From UBA4417 sp031550085 (GTDB lineage Bacteria > Bacteroidota > Bacteroidia > Bacteroidales > UBA4417): DNA of 64,000 nucleotides. The notes under the pieces were generated by a model. It did not search any database. It had not been told where the DNA came from and was given only the letters and a program-made list of their open reading frames with translations. Each line of letters starts with the position of its first letter. Within the stretch, counting starts at the first letter, position 1. The DNA lies in the NCBI GenBank assembly GCA_031550085.1, contig JAVBOY010000022.1, positions 1 to 64,000 on the forward strand, written 5' to 3'. The translations under genes and the position numbers were made by a program. Below are positions 1 to 7,386 of the stretch, piece by piece.

Positions 1-1
1 T

Positions 2-79
2 ATAACCGATGAAGTAATCATGGAATACATTCGCACGCAAGATGATGCAGAACATGATGACGATTTTAGCATAGGGTAA
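2..79 (+). CDS. C-terminal tail of a probable IS200/IS605-like (Y1) transposase, cut by the window edge
   Basis: An open frame enters from the left edge and ends at the TAA at 77-79, leaving 25 residues. The segment ITDEVIMEYIRTQ followed by an acidic tail resembles the extreme C-terminus of small tyrosine (Y1) transposases of the IS200/IS605 and REP-associated (RAYT) type. The catalytic part lies outside the window, so the identity is inference from this short tail plus the two hairpins that follow immediately, as expected for the right end of such an element. It could be an unrelated protein. Confidence 0.4.
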   Translation: MTDEVIMEYIRTQDDAEHDDDFSIG

Positions 80-85
80 ATCTTT

Positions 86-131
86 AGTCGGCTTCAGCCG
101 ATTTCAATTCCTTCGGCTTTTAGCCGAAGGT
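86..131. repeat. REP-like pair of hairpins beside the transposase tail
   Basis: Two palindromes stand in tandem. The first has the 6-bp stem TCGGCT/AGCCGA at 88-101. The second has the perfect 9-bp stem CCTTCGGCT/AGCCGAAGG at 110-130 with a three-base loop. Hairpin pairs of this kind are the recognition sites of IS200/IS605 and RAYT transposases. There is no long U tract, so a simple terminator is less likely. Confidence 0.6.
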
Positions 132-416
132 AGTTTAATTCGATATTTGATGTAAAAGTAACATAACAACCCTTTCCACAACTTTCCCCAATAAACAGTT
201 CAACAACTCAACGAATTACCCACCCTTCACCCTATGCGATTAAAATAATATGGTATTAGATTTTATTGCAATAATAAGTTAGACTCGAATATTCACCTTT
301 TACCCATTTCACGCTTCACTGTTCACACTTCACAAATAAACAATTAAACAGTTAAACGATTAAACAACTACCTCACCCTTCACAAATAACCAGTTAACAA
401 CCTAAAAACAAATCAA
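132..416. repeat. Repetitive intergenic filler with one copy of the ATGCGATTAAAATA motif
   Basis: No gene is seen here. The stretch is a mosaic of short phrases such as ACAGTTCAACAACTCAACG, TTCACGCTTCACTGTTCAC and AACAATTAAACAGTTAAAC, which recur in other gaps of this window. A copy of the motif TATGCGATTAAAATA lies at 233-269; related copies are near 12617 and 56488. Confidence 0.7.
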
Positions 417-803
417 ATGAAACGAGTCACCGGAATCGGCGGGATCTTTTTTAAATGCAACAACCCGCAACAAATGCAAGAGTGGTATGCCAAACACCTA
501 GGTATCCCCATGGCCGCTGACGGCAGCTATGGAGTTTTTGAATGGAAAGAAATCGGTTCGGAGGAGGCCGACAATGCATTGACCGTTTGGAGTCCTTTCC
601 CGAATGATACACAATATTTTAGCCCGAGTACCAAAGATTTTATGTTCAATTACCGGGTGGAAAATTTGATAAAATTATTGGAAGTTTTGCAAGAAGAAGG
701 TGTTGAAATTGTCGGCGGGCCCGAAGAATACGATTATGGTAAATTTGCCTGGATTTTGGATGCGGAAGGCAACAAGATTGAACTCTGGGAACCCAAGGGA
801 TAG
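417..803 (+). CDS. VOC (glyoxalase/bleomycin-resistance/dioxygenase) family protein
   Basis: The 128-residue length equals one vicinal-oxygen-chelate domain. The N-terminus has the usual first beta strand (GIGGIFFKC) and the helix containing WYAKHLGIPM. The C-terminus ends with the family-typical strand GNKIELWEP, whose Glu is a common metal ligand. The first metal-ligand position carries no histidine, so the metal and the substrate are unclear. It begins the only apparent run of co-directional genes here: lolD starts 46 bases downstream. The start ATG follows an A-rich stretch without a Shine-Dalgarno site, as is usual in Bacteroidetes. It is probably a cytosolic lactoylglutathione-lyase-like protein of unknown reaction. 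Confidence 0.85.
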   Translation: MKRVTGIGGIFFKCNNPQQMQEWYAKHLGIPMAADGSYGVFEWKEIGSEEADNALTVWSPFPNDTQYFSPSTKDFMFNYRVENLIKLLEVLQEEGVEIVGGPEEYDYGKFAWILDAEGNKIELWEPKG

Positions 804-849
804 CCGCTTTTTGATGAATCTATTTTAAGAAATTATCATTTAATTTACA

Positions 850-1500
850 ATGATCCGGACCATAAATATTCACAAATCGTTTGGTACGTTAGAAGTGCTG
901 AAAGGCATTGATTTTCATGTGGAAAAAGGTGAAATTGTTTCCATTGTCGGCGCTTCGGGAGCGGGGAAAACCACTTTTTTGCAAATACTGGGCACATTGG
1001 AGAAACCCACTTTGGGCAACCTCAGCATCAATGGAACAGCGGTCCAGGATTTGTCGAGAAAAGCCCTGTCGGCTTTCCGCAATCAGGAAATCGGTTTCGT
1101 ATTCCAGTTCCACCATTTGCTGCCCGAATTTACGGCTTTGGAAAACGTATGCATTCCGGCTTTTATCGCCCGGACTTCTAAAAGAGCCGCCGAAAAACGG
1201 GCGATGGATTTGCTCGATTTCTTGAAAGTGGGTGACCGTTCCACACACAAACCATCCGAATTGTCAGGAGGAGAGCAACAGCGTGTGGCTGTAGCACGGG
1301 CGTTGGTGAATCATCCGTCGATTATTTTGGCCGACGAACCCTCCGGAAATTTGGATTCAGCCAATGCGCAAAGTCTACATCAACTGTTTTTCGAATTGCG
1401 GAAAGAATTTAACCAGACCTTTGTTATTGTTACTCATAATGAAGAACTTGCCAATCTTTCCGACCGGAAGATTTTGATCAAAGATGGAAAAATTGCCTAA
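850..1500 (+). CDS. lolD: ABC transporter ATP-binding protein, LolD-like
   Basis: A 216-residue ABC ATPase. Visible motifs are Walker A (GASGAGKTT, residues 34-42), the signature LSGGEQQR, Walker B (IILADEPSGNLD) and the switch histidine in VTHNEEL. The stretch FQFHHLLPEFTALENV after the Q-loop is characteristic of LolD, the ATPase that drives release of lipoproteins from the inner membrane by LolC/E. The length also fits LolD. No permease gene is adjacent, so the LolC/E-type partner must be encoded elsewhere, as is common in Bacteroidetes. The MacB/FtsE-type relatives are the alternative. It lies between the VOC gene and the Nudix gene, 14 bases from the latter, and probably shares their transcript. 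Confidence 0.88.
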   Translation: MIRTINIHKSFGTLEVLKGIDFHVEKGEIVSIVGASGAGKTTFLQILGTLEKPTLGNLSINGTAVQDLSRKALSAFRNQEIGFVFQFHHLLPEFTALENVCIPAFIARTSKRAAEKRAMDLLDFLKVGDRSTHKPSELSGGEQQRVAVARALVNHPSIILADEPSGNLDSANAQSLHQLFFELRKEFNQTFVIVTHNEELANLSDRKILIKDGKIA

Positions 1501-1514
1501 AAATTTCAAGAAAA

Positions 1515-2033
1515 ATGAATCATCCTTTTCAGCGCTTCCAATATTGCCCGAGTTGCGGTAGCCGTTCGTTTGCTTCAAAAGATGACAAATCGATGCAATG
1601 CGGCCAATGCGGGTTCCGGTATTTTATCAATGAAGCCGCCGCCGTGGTGGCCCTTATCCGGAATGAAAACCGGGAGTTTTTGTTTACCATTCGGAAAAAC
1701 GACCCGGCCAGGGGCATGCTGGATTTTCCCGGCGGTTTTGTCGATCTCGGCGAAACGGCCGAACAGGCCGTAGTACGCGAAATCAAGGAAGAACTGAATC
1801 TGGATGTAACGACCGTTTCTTTTTTCGGCAGTTTTCCCAACCAATACCTGTATGGAGGCTTGCTGTATTTTACGTTGGATTTGGTTTTCGAATGCGAAGT
1901 AGCGTCGTTTGGTAGCATTCAGGCGACAGACGATGTGAGCGATTTTCAATTTATGGATATTCAAAAGGTGGATATTGATTCGGTTGGTTTAAATTCCATT
2001 AAAACCGTTGTTGCCAAGCTGAAACAGGGGTAA
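1515..2033 (+). CDS. Nudix hydrolase with N-terminal zinc ribbon
   Basis: A 172-residue protein in two parts. Residues 11-32 form a zinc ribbon with the pairs CPSC and CGQC (Cys11, 14, 29, 32). A Nudix domain follows, with the box GGFVDLGET...REIKEEL, which supplies the metal-binding glutamates. The usual Gly before the last hydrophobic residue of the box is Asn. Zinc-ribbon Nudix proteins include NADH pyrophosphatase NudC, but this one is shorter and lacks the NudC SQPWPFPxS motif, so the nucleotide substrate cannot be assigned. It starts 14 bases after lolD. Confidence 0.88.
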   Translation: MNHPFQRFQYCPSCGSRSFASKDDKSMQCGQCGFRYFINEAAAVVALIRNENREFLFTIRKNDPARGMLDFPGGFVDLGETAEQAVVREIKEELNLDVTTVSFFGSFPNQYLYGGLLYFTLDLVFECEVASFGSIQATDDVSDFQFMDIQKVDIDSVGLNSIKTVVAKLKQG

Positions 2034-2169
2034 GGTTTATGGGTGGGTGAGGTTTGGCTAATTATTGAGGTTGCATAAGGATTCCCAATTCAGAAAAAAG
2101 TTTTATTTTAGCCGCATCAACCCATCGCTTGTAAATCAAATAATATCAATTAACTATATTGAAAAAAGA

Positions 2170-3837
2170 ATGAGAAAATCTTTTGCATTTCTGCTTTTAG
2201 CGGCATTGTTTTTAATGCCTTTCAGCCGTTCCTACGCTTGCACCAACTTTTTGGTAACCAAAGGAGCATCGGTCACCGGATCCACCATGATTACGTATGC
2301 GGCTGATTCGCATGTACTTTACGGTGAATTATACCATTGGGCCGCCAAAACTTATCCGGCCGGAACGATGCTGGATGTTTACGATTGGGATTCAGGCCAG
2401 TTCCTCGGAAAAATAAAACAAGTCGTACAAACCTACAATGTGGTTGGTAATATGAATGAATGGCAAGTGGCTATTTCGGAAACCACCTACGGCGGACGGG
2501 AAGAATTGGTTGATACCACCGGAATTATGGATTACGGCAGCCTGATTTACATTACACTGCAACGTGCCAAAACAGCCCGCGAAGCCATCAAAATTATGAC
2601 CGATCTGGTGGCCGAATACGGCTATTACAGTTCGGGCGAATCCTTTTCCATCAGCGATCCCAATGAGGTCTGGATTATGGAAATGATCGGCAAAGGCAGC
2701 CCGGCACAAGTGAAAGACAAAAAAGGGAAAATGACCACCAAGTACAGCAAGGGCGCCGTATGGGTTGCTTTGCGTGTTCCCGATGGTTATGTTTCGGGCC
2801 ATGCCAATCAGGCACGCATCCAAACCTTTCCGTTGAACGATCCCGAAAACTGTATGTATGCAGCCGATGTGATCTCTTTTGCCCGCGAAAAAGGGTATTT
2901 TTCGGGACAAGACACCGATTTTAGCTTTAGCGACACCTATGCACCTGTTGACTTTGGCGCTGCCCGAGGTTGTGAAGCCCGTGTTTGGTCGGGTTTTAAT
3001 AAAATCACTTCGGGAATGGACAAGTATTTGGATTATGCCATGGGCAAAGATCTCAAAAACCGCATGCCGTTGTGGGTAAAACCGACGCGAAAACTTACAG
3101 TGCAAGATGTTTATGGCATGATGCGCGATTACTACCAAGGCACGCCCATGGATATGACTACGGATATCGGCGCAGGCCCTTACAGATGCATTGTCCGTTG
3201 GCGTCCTATGCATTGGAAAGTGGATGGTGTGGAATATTTGAACGAACGCGCCATTTCGACCCAACAAACAGCTTGGTCGTTTGTTACCGAAAGCCGTAGC
3301 TGGTTGCCCCGCGAGATCGGCGGAATTATTTGGTGGGGCGTCGACGATACCTATTCGACGGTTTATACGCCTATTTACACATCCAGTACACGCGTTCCCG
3401 AAACCATGGCCCGTGGATACGGCAGCATGATGGAATTTAAAGACGATGCCGCTTTTTGGGTGTTCAACCAGGTATCGAATTTTTCCTACACCCGTTACAG
3501 CGATATGATTGTGGACATTCAGAAAAAACAAAAGGAACTGGAAGAAGGGTACATTGCCCAAATAGATGGAATTGACAAAGTAGCCATGGAAAAATACAAA
3601 AAGAATCCTGCCGATGCGGTGGAATTCCTTACCCATTGGTCGATGCAACAAGGAAACAATACCACTTATGAGTGGAAACGGTTTTATGGGTTTTTGTTTT
3701 GCAAGTATATGGATGGAAATATCAAAACACCTTCCGGAAAGCAAAACCCGAATATCAAGCAACCCGGCTACAGCGATGAATTTTACCGTACCATCGTAAA
3801 AGAAACCGGCGACCGCTACCGTGTCCCTGTGAAATAA
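2170..3837 (+). CDS. C69-family dipeptidase, secreted
   Basis: A 555-residue N-terminal-nucleophile hydrolase of the PepD/C69 family, which cleaves dipeptides. I chose the start at 2170 because it gives a clean signal peptide (MRKSFAFLLLAALFLMPF) ending before ACTNF. Cys24 would be the mature N-terminal nucleophile, as the family requires. The in-frame extension to 2065 is not signal-like. The remainder shows family features: conserved segments around TYAADSH and SFSISDPNEVWIMEMIG, and the aromatic-rich GGIIWWGVDDTYSTVYTPIY. It probably acts in the periplasm or outside the cell in peptide scavenging. A hairpin terminator follows 25 bases after the stop. Confidence 0.92.
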   Translation: MRKSFAFLLLAALFLMPFSRSYACTNFLVTKGASVTGSTMITYAADSHVLYGELYHWAAKTYPAGTMLDVYDWDSGQFLGKIKQVVQTYNVVGNMNEWQVAISETTYGGREELVDTTGIMDYGSLIYITLQRAKTAREAIKIMTDLVAEYGYYSSGESFSISDPNEVWIMEMIGKGSPAQVKDKKGKMTTKYSKGAVWVALRVPDGYVSGHANQARIQTFPLNDPENCMYAADVISFAREKGYFSGQDTDFSFSDTYAPVDFGAARGCEARVWSGFNKITSGMDKYLDYAMGKDLKNRMPLWVKPTRKLTVQDVYGMMRDYYQGTPMDMTTDIGAGPYRCIVRWRPMHWKVDGVEYLNERAISTQQTAWSFVTESRSWLPREIGGIIWWGVDDTYSTVYTPIYTSSTRVPETMARGYGSMMEFKDDAAFWVFNQVSNFSYTRYSDMIVDIQKKQKELEEGYIAQIDGIDKVAMEKYKKNPADAVEFLTHWSMQQGNNTTYEWKRFYGFLFCKYMDGNIKTPSGKQNPNIKQPGYSDEFYRTIVKETGDRYRVPVK

Positions 3838-3861
3838 TGAATGTATTACAAGTTATCGAAA

Positions 3862-3886
3862 AGCTGCCATTTTACGGCAGCTTTTT
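3862..3886 (+). terminator. Rho-independent terminator after the C69 dipeptidase
   Basis: Stem AGCTGCC/GGCAGCT with loop ATTTTAC, followed by TTTTTGCTTTT, 25 bases past the dipeptidase stop codon. Confidence 0.85.
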
Positions 3887-3949
3887 GCTTTTAGTCGTTT
3901 TTTTAGGTTGTTTGAAAACCCAATTGCATTGATTTTGTTATGCTAAGAG

Positions 3950-4480
3950 GGTGAAAATGTAGCATGAAGATCCGAAAGCCCCTAAATTGTTTTATTTGTG
4001 GATGCCCTGCGGGCAAAGGATTGTTATGAAATATTTTGTCTATGGATATGATTGTCCCACGGACAACTATGAATGACAGATTCTTGTGGGGAAAACGCTA
4101 TATTTCCTCATGGATGTGATTGTCCCAAGGGCAACTATGAATAACAAATTCTTGTGGAGGAGAAAACGCTATATTTCCTAATAGATGTGATTGCCCCACG
4201 GACAACTCCTAATACAATTTATTCTCCGTAGGAGAATAACGTCCATAAAATCAGATAGATAAAAAAAAATTGCCCGTTAGGGCATTAATCGTTGAAAAAT
4301 TTCGAATCGCTGACAGTCGTTGTATGTTTATCGATGCCCTATAGACAAAGGATTGTAAGACAAAAACTATTGATGTGTGAGACCTACGACCAACGTGTGT
4401 CAATTTCCCGTAGGGAAATAATAACAATAAAAAGTCTAACGATGAATCAGATAGTCCGTCAGGACTTTAACATTTAGGCT
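3950..4480. repeat. Array of short palindromes with about 2.5 tandem copies of a 70-bp unit
   Basis: This 690-bp gap holds no convincing gene. It is dense in short palindromes: TGCCCTGCGGGCA near 4005, TTGTCCCACGGACAA near 4052, TTCTCCGTAGGAGAA near 4221, TTGCCCGTTAGGGCA near 4270, TTTCCCGTAGGGAAA near 4413 and GTCCGTCAGGAC near 4454. Within it a unit beginning TGGAT(A/G)TGATTG and containing AAAACGCTATATTTCCT repeats directly at about 4043, 4111 and 4182, at spacings of 68 and 71 bases. Such palindrome-rich mosaics are common dispersed repeats in Bacteroidetes; their origin is not shown by the sequence. Confidence 0.7.
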
Positions 4481-4581
4481 GAACTACAAATATTTGTTTG
4501 TTTATTTTTCAGAAACCAATTGTACTAAAGAAAGGCCTGTTGCGTTTTCCATAAGCATAAATCTATTTTTTAGAAATTTCC

Positions 4582-6696
4582 ATGAAAACCGTTGTATCAC
4601 AAGTAAGTGGCATGTCGTGTGCTTCCTGCGCCGCCAAAGTAAATAAAACACTCGAAAAACAGGGTGCCACCAACATCACGGTGAATTTTGCCACCGGAGA
4701 TGTCCGTTTTGATATTGTGGACGAAGACAAACAGTCCGTCGATCAAATATTGAAGAAGATTGAAGATCTGGGATATACTGTGGTGGATACCACAGTACCG
4801 GAATCGAAAGTCCCGGTTTACCGTTCGCTGTTGTTTAAATTTATATTTTCAGCAGTCTTGACATTTCCCCTACTGCTTCATATGTTTGTGAAAGATCCCT
4901 GGCTTTCCTCGCCTTGGGTGCAATGGGCATTGAGCACCCCCGTTTTTATCGTAGGGGTGGTCACGTTTGGAAAACCCGCCTGGCGATCCTTGCTGAACCG
5001 GATGCCCGATATGAACGTGCTGGTGCTGTTAGGAGCTTCTGCCGCTTACATTTACAGCCTTTTTGGCATGTTTCTTTTTACGGAACATGTACACCACTAC
5101 CTGTTTTTTGAAACATCGGCTTCCATTATTACCTTGATTTTATTGGGAAATTACATTGAAGAACGGGCGGTAAAAAAAACTTCCTCCTCGATAGAAGGAT
5201 TGGTTCGTTTGCAGAAAACCATGACAAAAAAACTGGAAAAAGATGCTTTGGGAATTGAACGCATTGTATCTGTCGAAAACTACCTGCTGAAAGTAGGAGA
5301 CAAGGTGTTGGTGAATTCCGGCGACCAAATCCCGATGGACGGAAAAATTACATGGGGAGAAGCCCGGATCAACGAAGCCATGGTTTCGGGAGAGAGCAAG
5401 CCCTTGTTAAAATCGGTAAATTCCGAAGTCATCGGAGGAACCCTGCTTGAAGAAGGCACGATCAAACTAACGGTTACTGCCGTAGGACGTGATACTGTGT
5501 TGTCGCACATCATCGAATTGGTGAAGCAGGCCCAAAATGAAAAACCGGTGATGCAAAAGCTGGTCGACCGCATCAGCGCCATTTTTGTCCCGGTGGTCCT
5601 CATTATCAGCCTTGTTACGCTTGTCGCCTGGATTTGGTTGACGGATGAAACCTTTGCCCAGTCGATGATGCACAGCATTGCCGTAATGGTGATCGCATGT
5701 CCCTGCGCCATGGGTTTGGCAACTCCGTTGGCCCTAATGGTCGGATTGGGACGTTCGGCCCGCAACGGAATCCTGATCAAAGGTTCGCGTACCTTGGAAT
5801 CTTTTAAGAATATCCGGCAAATTGCCTTTGATAAAACCGGTACGTTGACGACCGGAAAACTGGCGATCCAACAATACCAATTCTTTGATGTCGAAGAAAA
5901 AGAGTTTAAGTCGCTGGTCGTTTCCATGGAACAACATTCGTCGCACCCCATTGCTAAAACACTGGTTGCGCTTTGGCCTGCGGAATTGCAAAACTTTCAA
6001 TCGGTTGAAGAGTTGAAAGGGAAAGGTATTTCGGCTACTACCGCAAGCGGTGACCGGTATTTTGCCGGGGCTTACCATGCTTTGGCTACCGAACCCAAAG
6101 ATAAAACGCATAGCGTGTATGTTGAAAAAAACGGTCGTCTGATCGGCTGGATCGATTTGCAGGAAGAAATTCGCCCGCAGGTGAAAGAAGTCATTGCCTG
6201 TTTAAAGAAACAAAACATCGAACCGATCCTGCTCAGTGGCGACAGCCGGTACAAATGTGAGCAGATTGCGCATGAAGTGGGGATTACTGAGATTTACTCC
6301 GAACAAAGCCCCGAACAAAAAATGAAGCAATTGGCCTTGTTGCTGGAAAAAGCGCCGACGGCCATGATGGGCGACGGAATCAACGATGCTCCTGCTTTAG
6401 CCAAAGCCACCATCGGGATTGCGTTGAGCGATGCGACGCAAATCGCCATGCAAAACGCCGATGTGGTTATTTTAAACGGGAATTTTGGCAACCTGCCTTT
6501 GGCTTTGGGATTAGGGAAACATACGTTCCTGACGATCAAAGAAAACTTGTTTTGGGCCTTTATTTACAACATCGTCGCCATTCCCTTGGCAGCATTCGGT
6601 TTGTTGACCCCGATTCTTGCCGCCGCTTCCATGGCGCTTTCCGATGTGTTCCTGCTGGCTAACTCCGTACGTTTGCAGTATAAAAAAATTCGCTAG
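4582..6696 (+). CDS. copA: Copper-translocating P1B-type ATPase
   Basis: A 704-residue P-type ATPase. One N-terminal heavy-metal-associated domain (about residues 1-68) carries GMSCASC (Cys13, Cys16). Paired membrane helices follow, then the actuator motif SGES, the transmembrane CPC metal site (IACPCAMGLATP), the phosphorylation motif DKTGTLTTGK, a family His-Pro (HSSHPIA) and the hinge MGDGINDAPAL. The CPC and CxxC pair predicts Cu(I) export across the inner membrane. It is slightly short for the family because there is only one metal-binding domain. No copper chaperone or CueR-like regulator lies beside it. A promoter box is not obvious; the gene stands alone between repeats and the tatA-like gene. 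Confidence 0.95.
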   Translation: MKTVVSQVSGMSCASCAAKVNKTLEKQGATNITVNFATGDVRFDIVDEDKQSVDQILKKIEDLGYTVVDTTVPESKVPVYRSLLFKFIFSAVLTFPLLLHMFVKDPWLSSPWVQWALSTPVFIVGVVTFGKPAWRSLLNRMPDMNVLVLLGASAAYIYSLFGMFLFTEHVHHYLFFETSASIITLILLGNYIEERAVKKTSSSIEGLVRLQKTMTKKLEKDALGIERIVSVENYLLKVGDKVLVNSGDQIPMDGKITWGEARINEAMVSGESKPLLKSVNSEVIGGTLLEEGTIKLTVTAVGRDTVLSHIIELVKQAQNEKPVMQKLVDRISAIFVPVVLIISLVTLVAWIWLTDETFAQSMMHSIAVMVIACPCAMGLATPLALMVGLGRSARNGILIKGSRTLESFKNIRQIAFDKTGTLTTGKLAIQQYQFFDVEEKEFKSLVVSMEQHSSHPIAKTLVALWPAELQNFQSVEELKGKGISATTASGDRYFAGAYHALATEPKDKTHSVYVEKNGRLIGWIDLQEEIRPQVKEVIACLKKQNIEPILLSGDSRYKCEQIAHEVGITEIYSEQSPEQKMKQLALLLEKAPTAMMGDGINDAPALAKATIGIALSDATQIAMQNADVVILNGNFGNLPLALGLGKHTFLTIKENLFWAFIYNIVAIPLAAFGLLTPILAAASMALSDVFLLANSVRLQYKKIR

Positions 6697-6825
6697 AGGC
6701 CTTTTGAAAATAAAAAACACGAAAGGCTCAGGAGAACAACTGATTGGTCGATCCGTTTCTTGCGGGGATGATGTTTTTTTTAAAACTAAATTTCCAAAAT
6801 GTGGTTAGTAATACTAATGGTTTCT

Positions 6826-6833
6826 TAACTTTG
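6826..6833 (+). promoter_or_regulatory. Bacteroidetes -7 box (TAACTTTG) for the TatA-like gene
   Basis: TAACTTTG matches TAnnTTTG and lies 21 bases before the ATG at 6855. Confidence 0.6.
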
Positions 6834-6854
6834 TCCATTTGAAATTGGGAAACA

Positions 6855-7259
6855 ATGTACATGAGTCCGGTTTTGCTGTTTTTGGATGTAAGCGGGGGGG
6901 AACTGTTGCTGATTGTTTTTGTGGTGTTTCTGGTATTCGGTCCGAAAAAGATGCCGGAAATTGCCCGGAAATTAGGCCGGATGATGAACGAATTGAAAAA
7001 AGCATCCCATGAGATTACCCGCGAATTTCAGGAAGGGGAACATGAAGTCCGGAAAGAACTGAACACGCTCCAGAACAGCATTGCCCATGAAGTGGAAGAT
7101 GTACAGCAAAAAATTTCGGAAGTGCAGCAGGAAACAAAAGCGGAACTTGCCCGCGTGAATGGCGAAATCAATAACATACCCAGACAAATTCAACAGATCG
7201 GGGAATCGCACGACGCTGCGCCGAAAAATGAGAATCCGATCACCCGGTTTGAAAAATAA
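6855..7259 (+). CDS. tatA: Sec-independent translocase TatA/TatB-like protein
   Basis: A 134-residue protein with the TatA/B plan: a short periplasmic N-terminus, one membrane helix (about residues 10-30), the hinge FGPKKMPEIARKLG and a long amphipathic, highly charged helix. The C-terminal part is longer than in a minimal TatA and is coiled-coil-like, closer to TatB in length. No tatC is adjacent. Start codons at 6855 and 6861 are both possible. The role is in forming the pore or receptor of the twin-arginine protein export system of the inner membrane. Confidence 0.85.
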   Translation: MYMSPVLLFLDVSGGELLLIVFVVFLVFGPKKMPEIARKLGRMMNELKKASHEITREFQEGEHEVRKELNTLQNSIAHEVEDVQQKISEVQQETKAELARVNGEINNIPRQIQQIGESHDAAPKNENPITRFEK

Positions 7260-7386
7260 ATGAAGCGCCGCACCGTTTATAGATTGTTTTTTTATTTGTT
7301 GAACTATATAACAAAAATATTTACTGTTTTTATCCAGGCCAAGGCAGACAGCCGTTTCAAGGATTAGCCTGAAAAAATAACCTTAT

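Noticed and set aside
2392..3762. 456-codon open frame antisense to the C69 dipeptidase
   Set aside because: It is a shadow of the well-supported dipeptidase frame; the translation is rich in His, Cys and Ile with no recognisable motif.
4292..4477. 61-codon plus-strand frame in the palindrome field
   Set aside because: It is composed of the palindromic repeats themselves and has no coding character.
4582..7259. copA and the tatA-like gene as a copper-export operon
   Set aside because: They are 158 bases apart and the tatA-like gene has its own -7 box (6826-6833), so a shared function is not supported.
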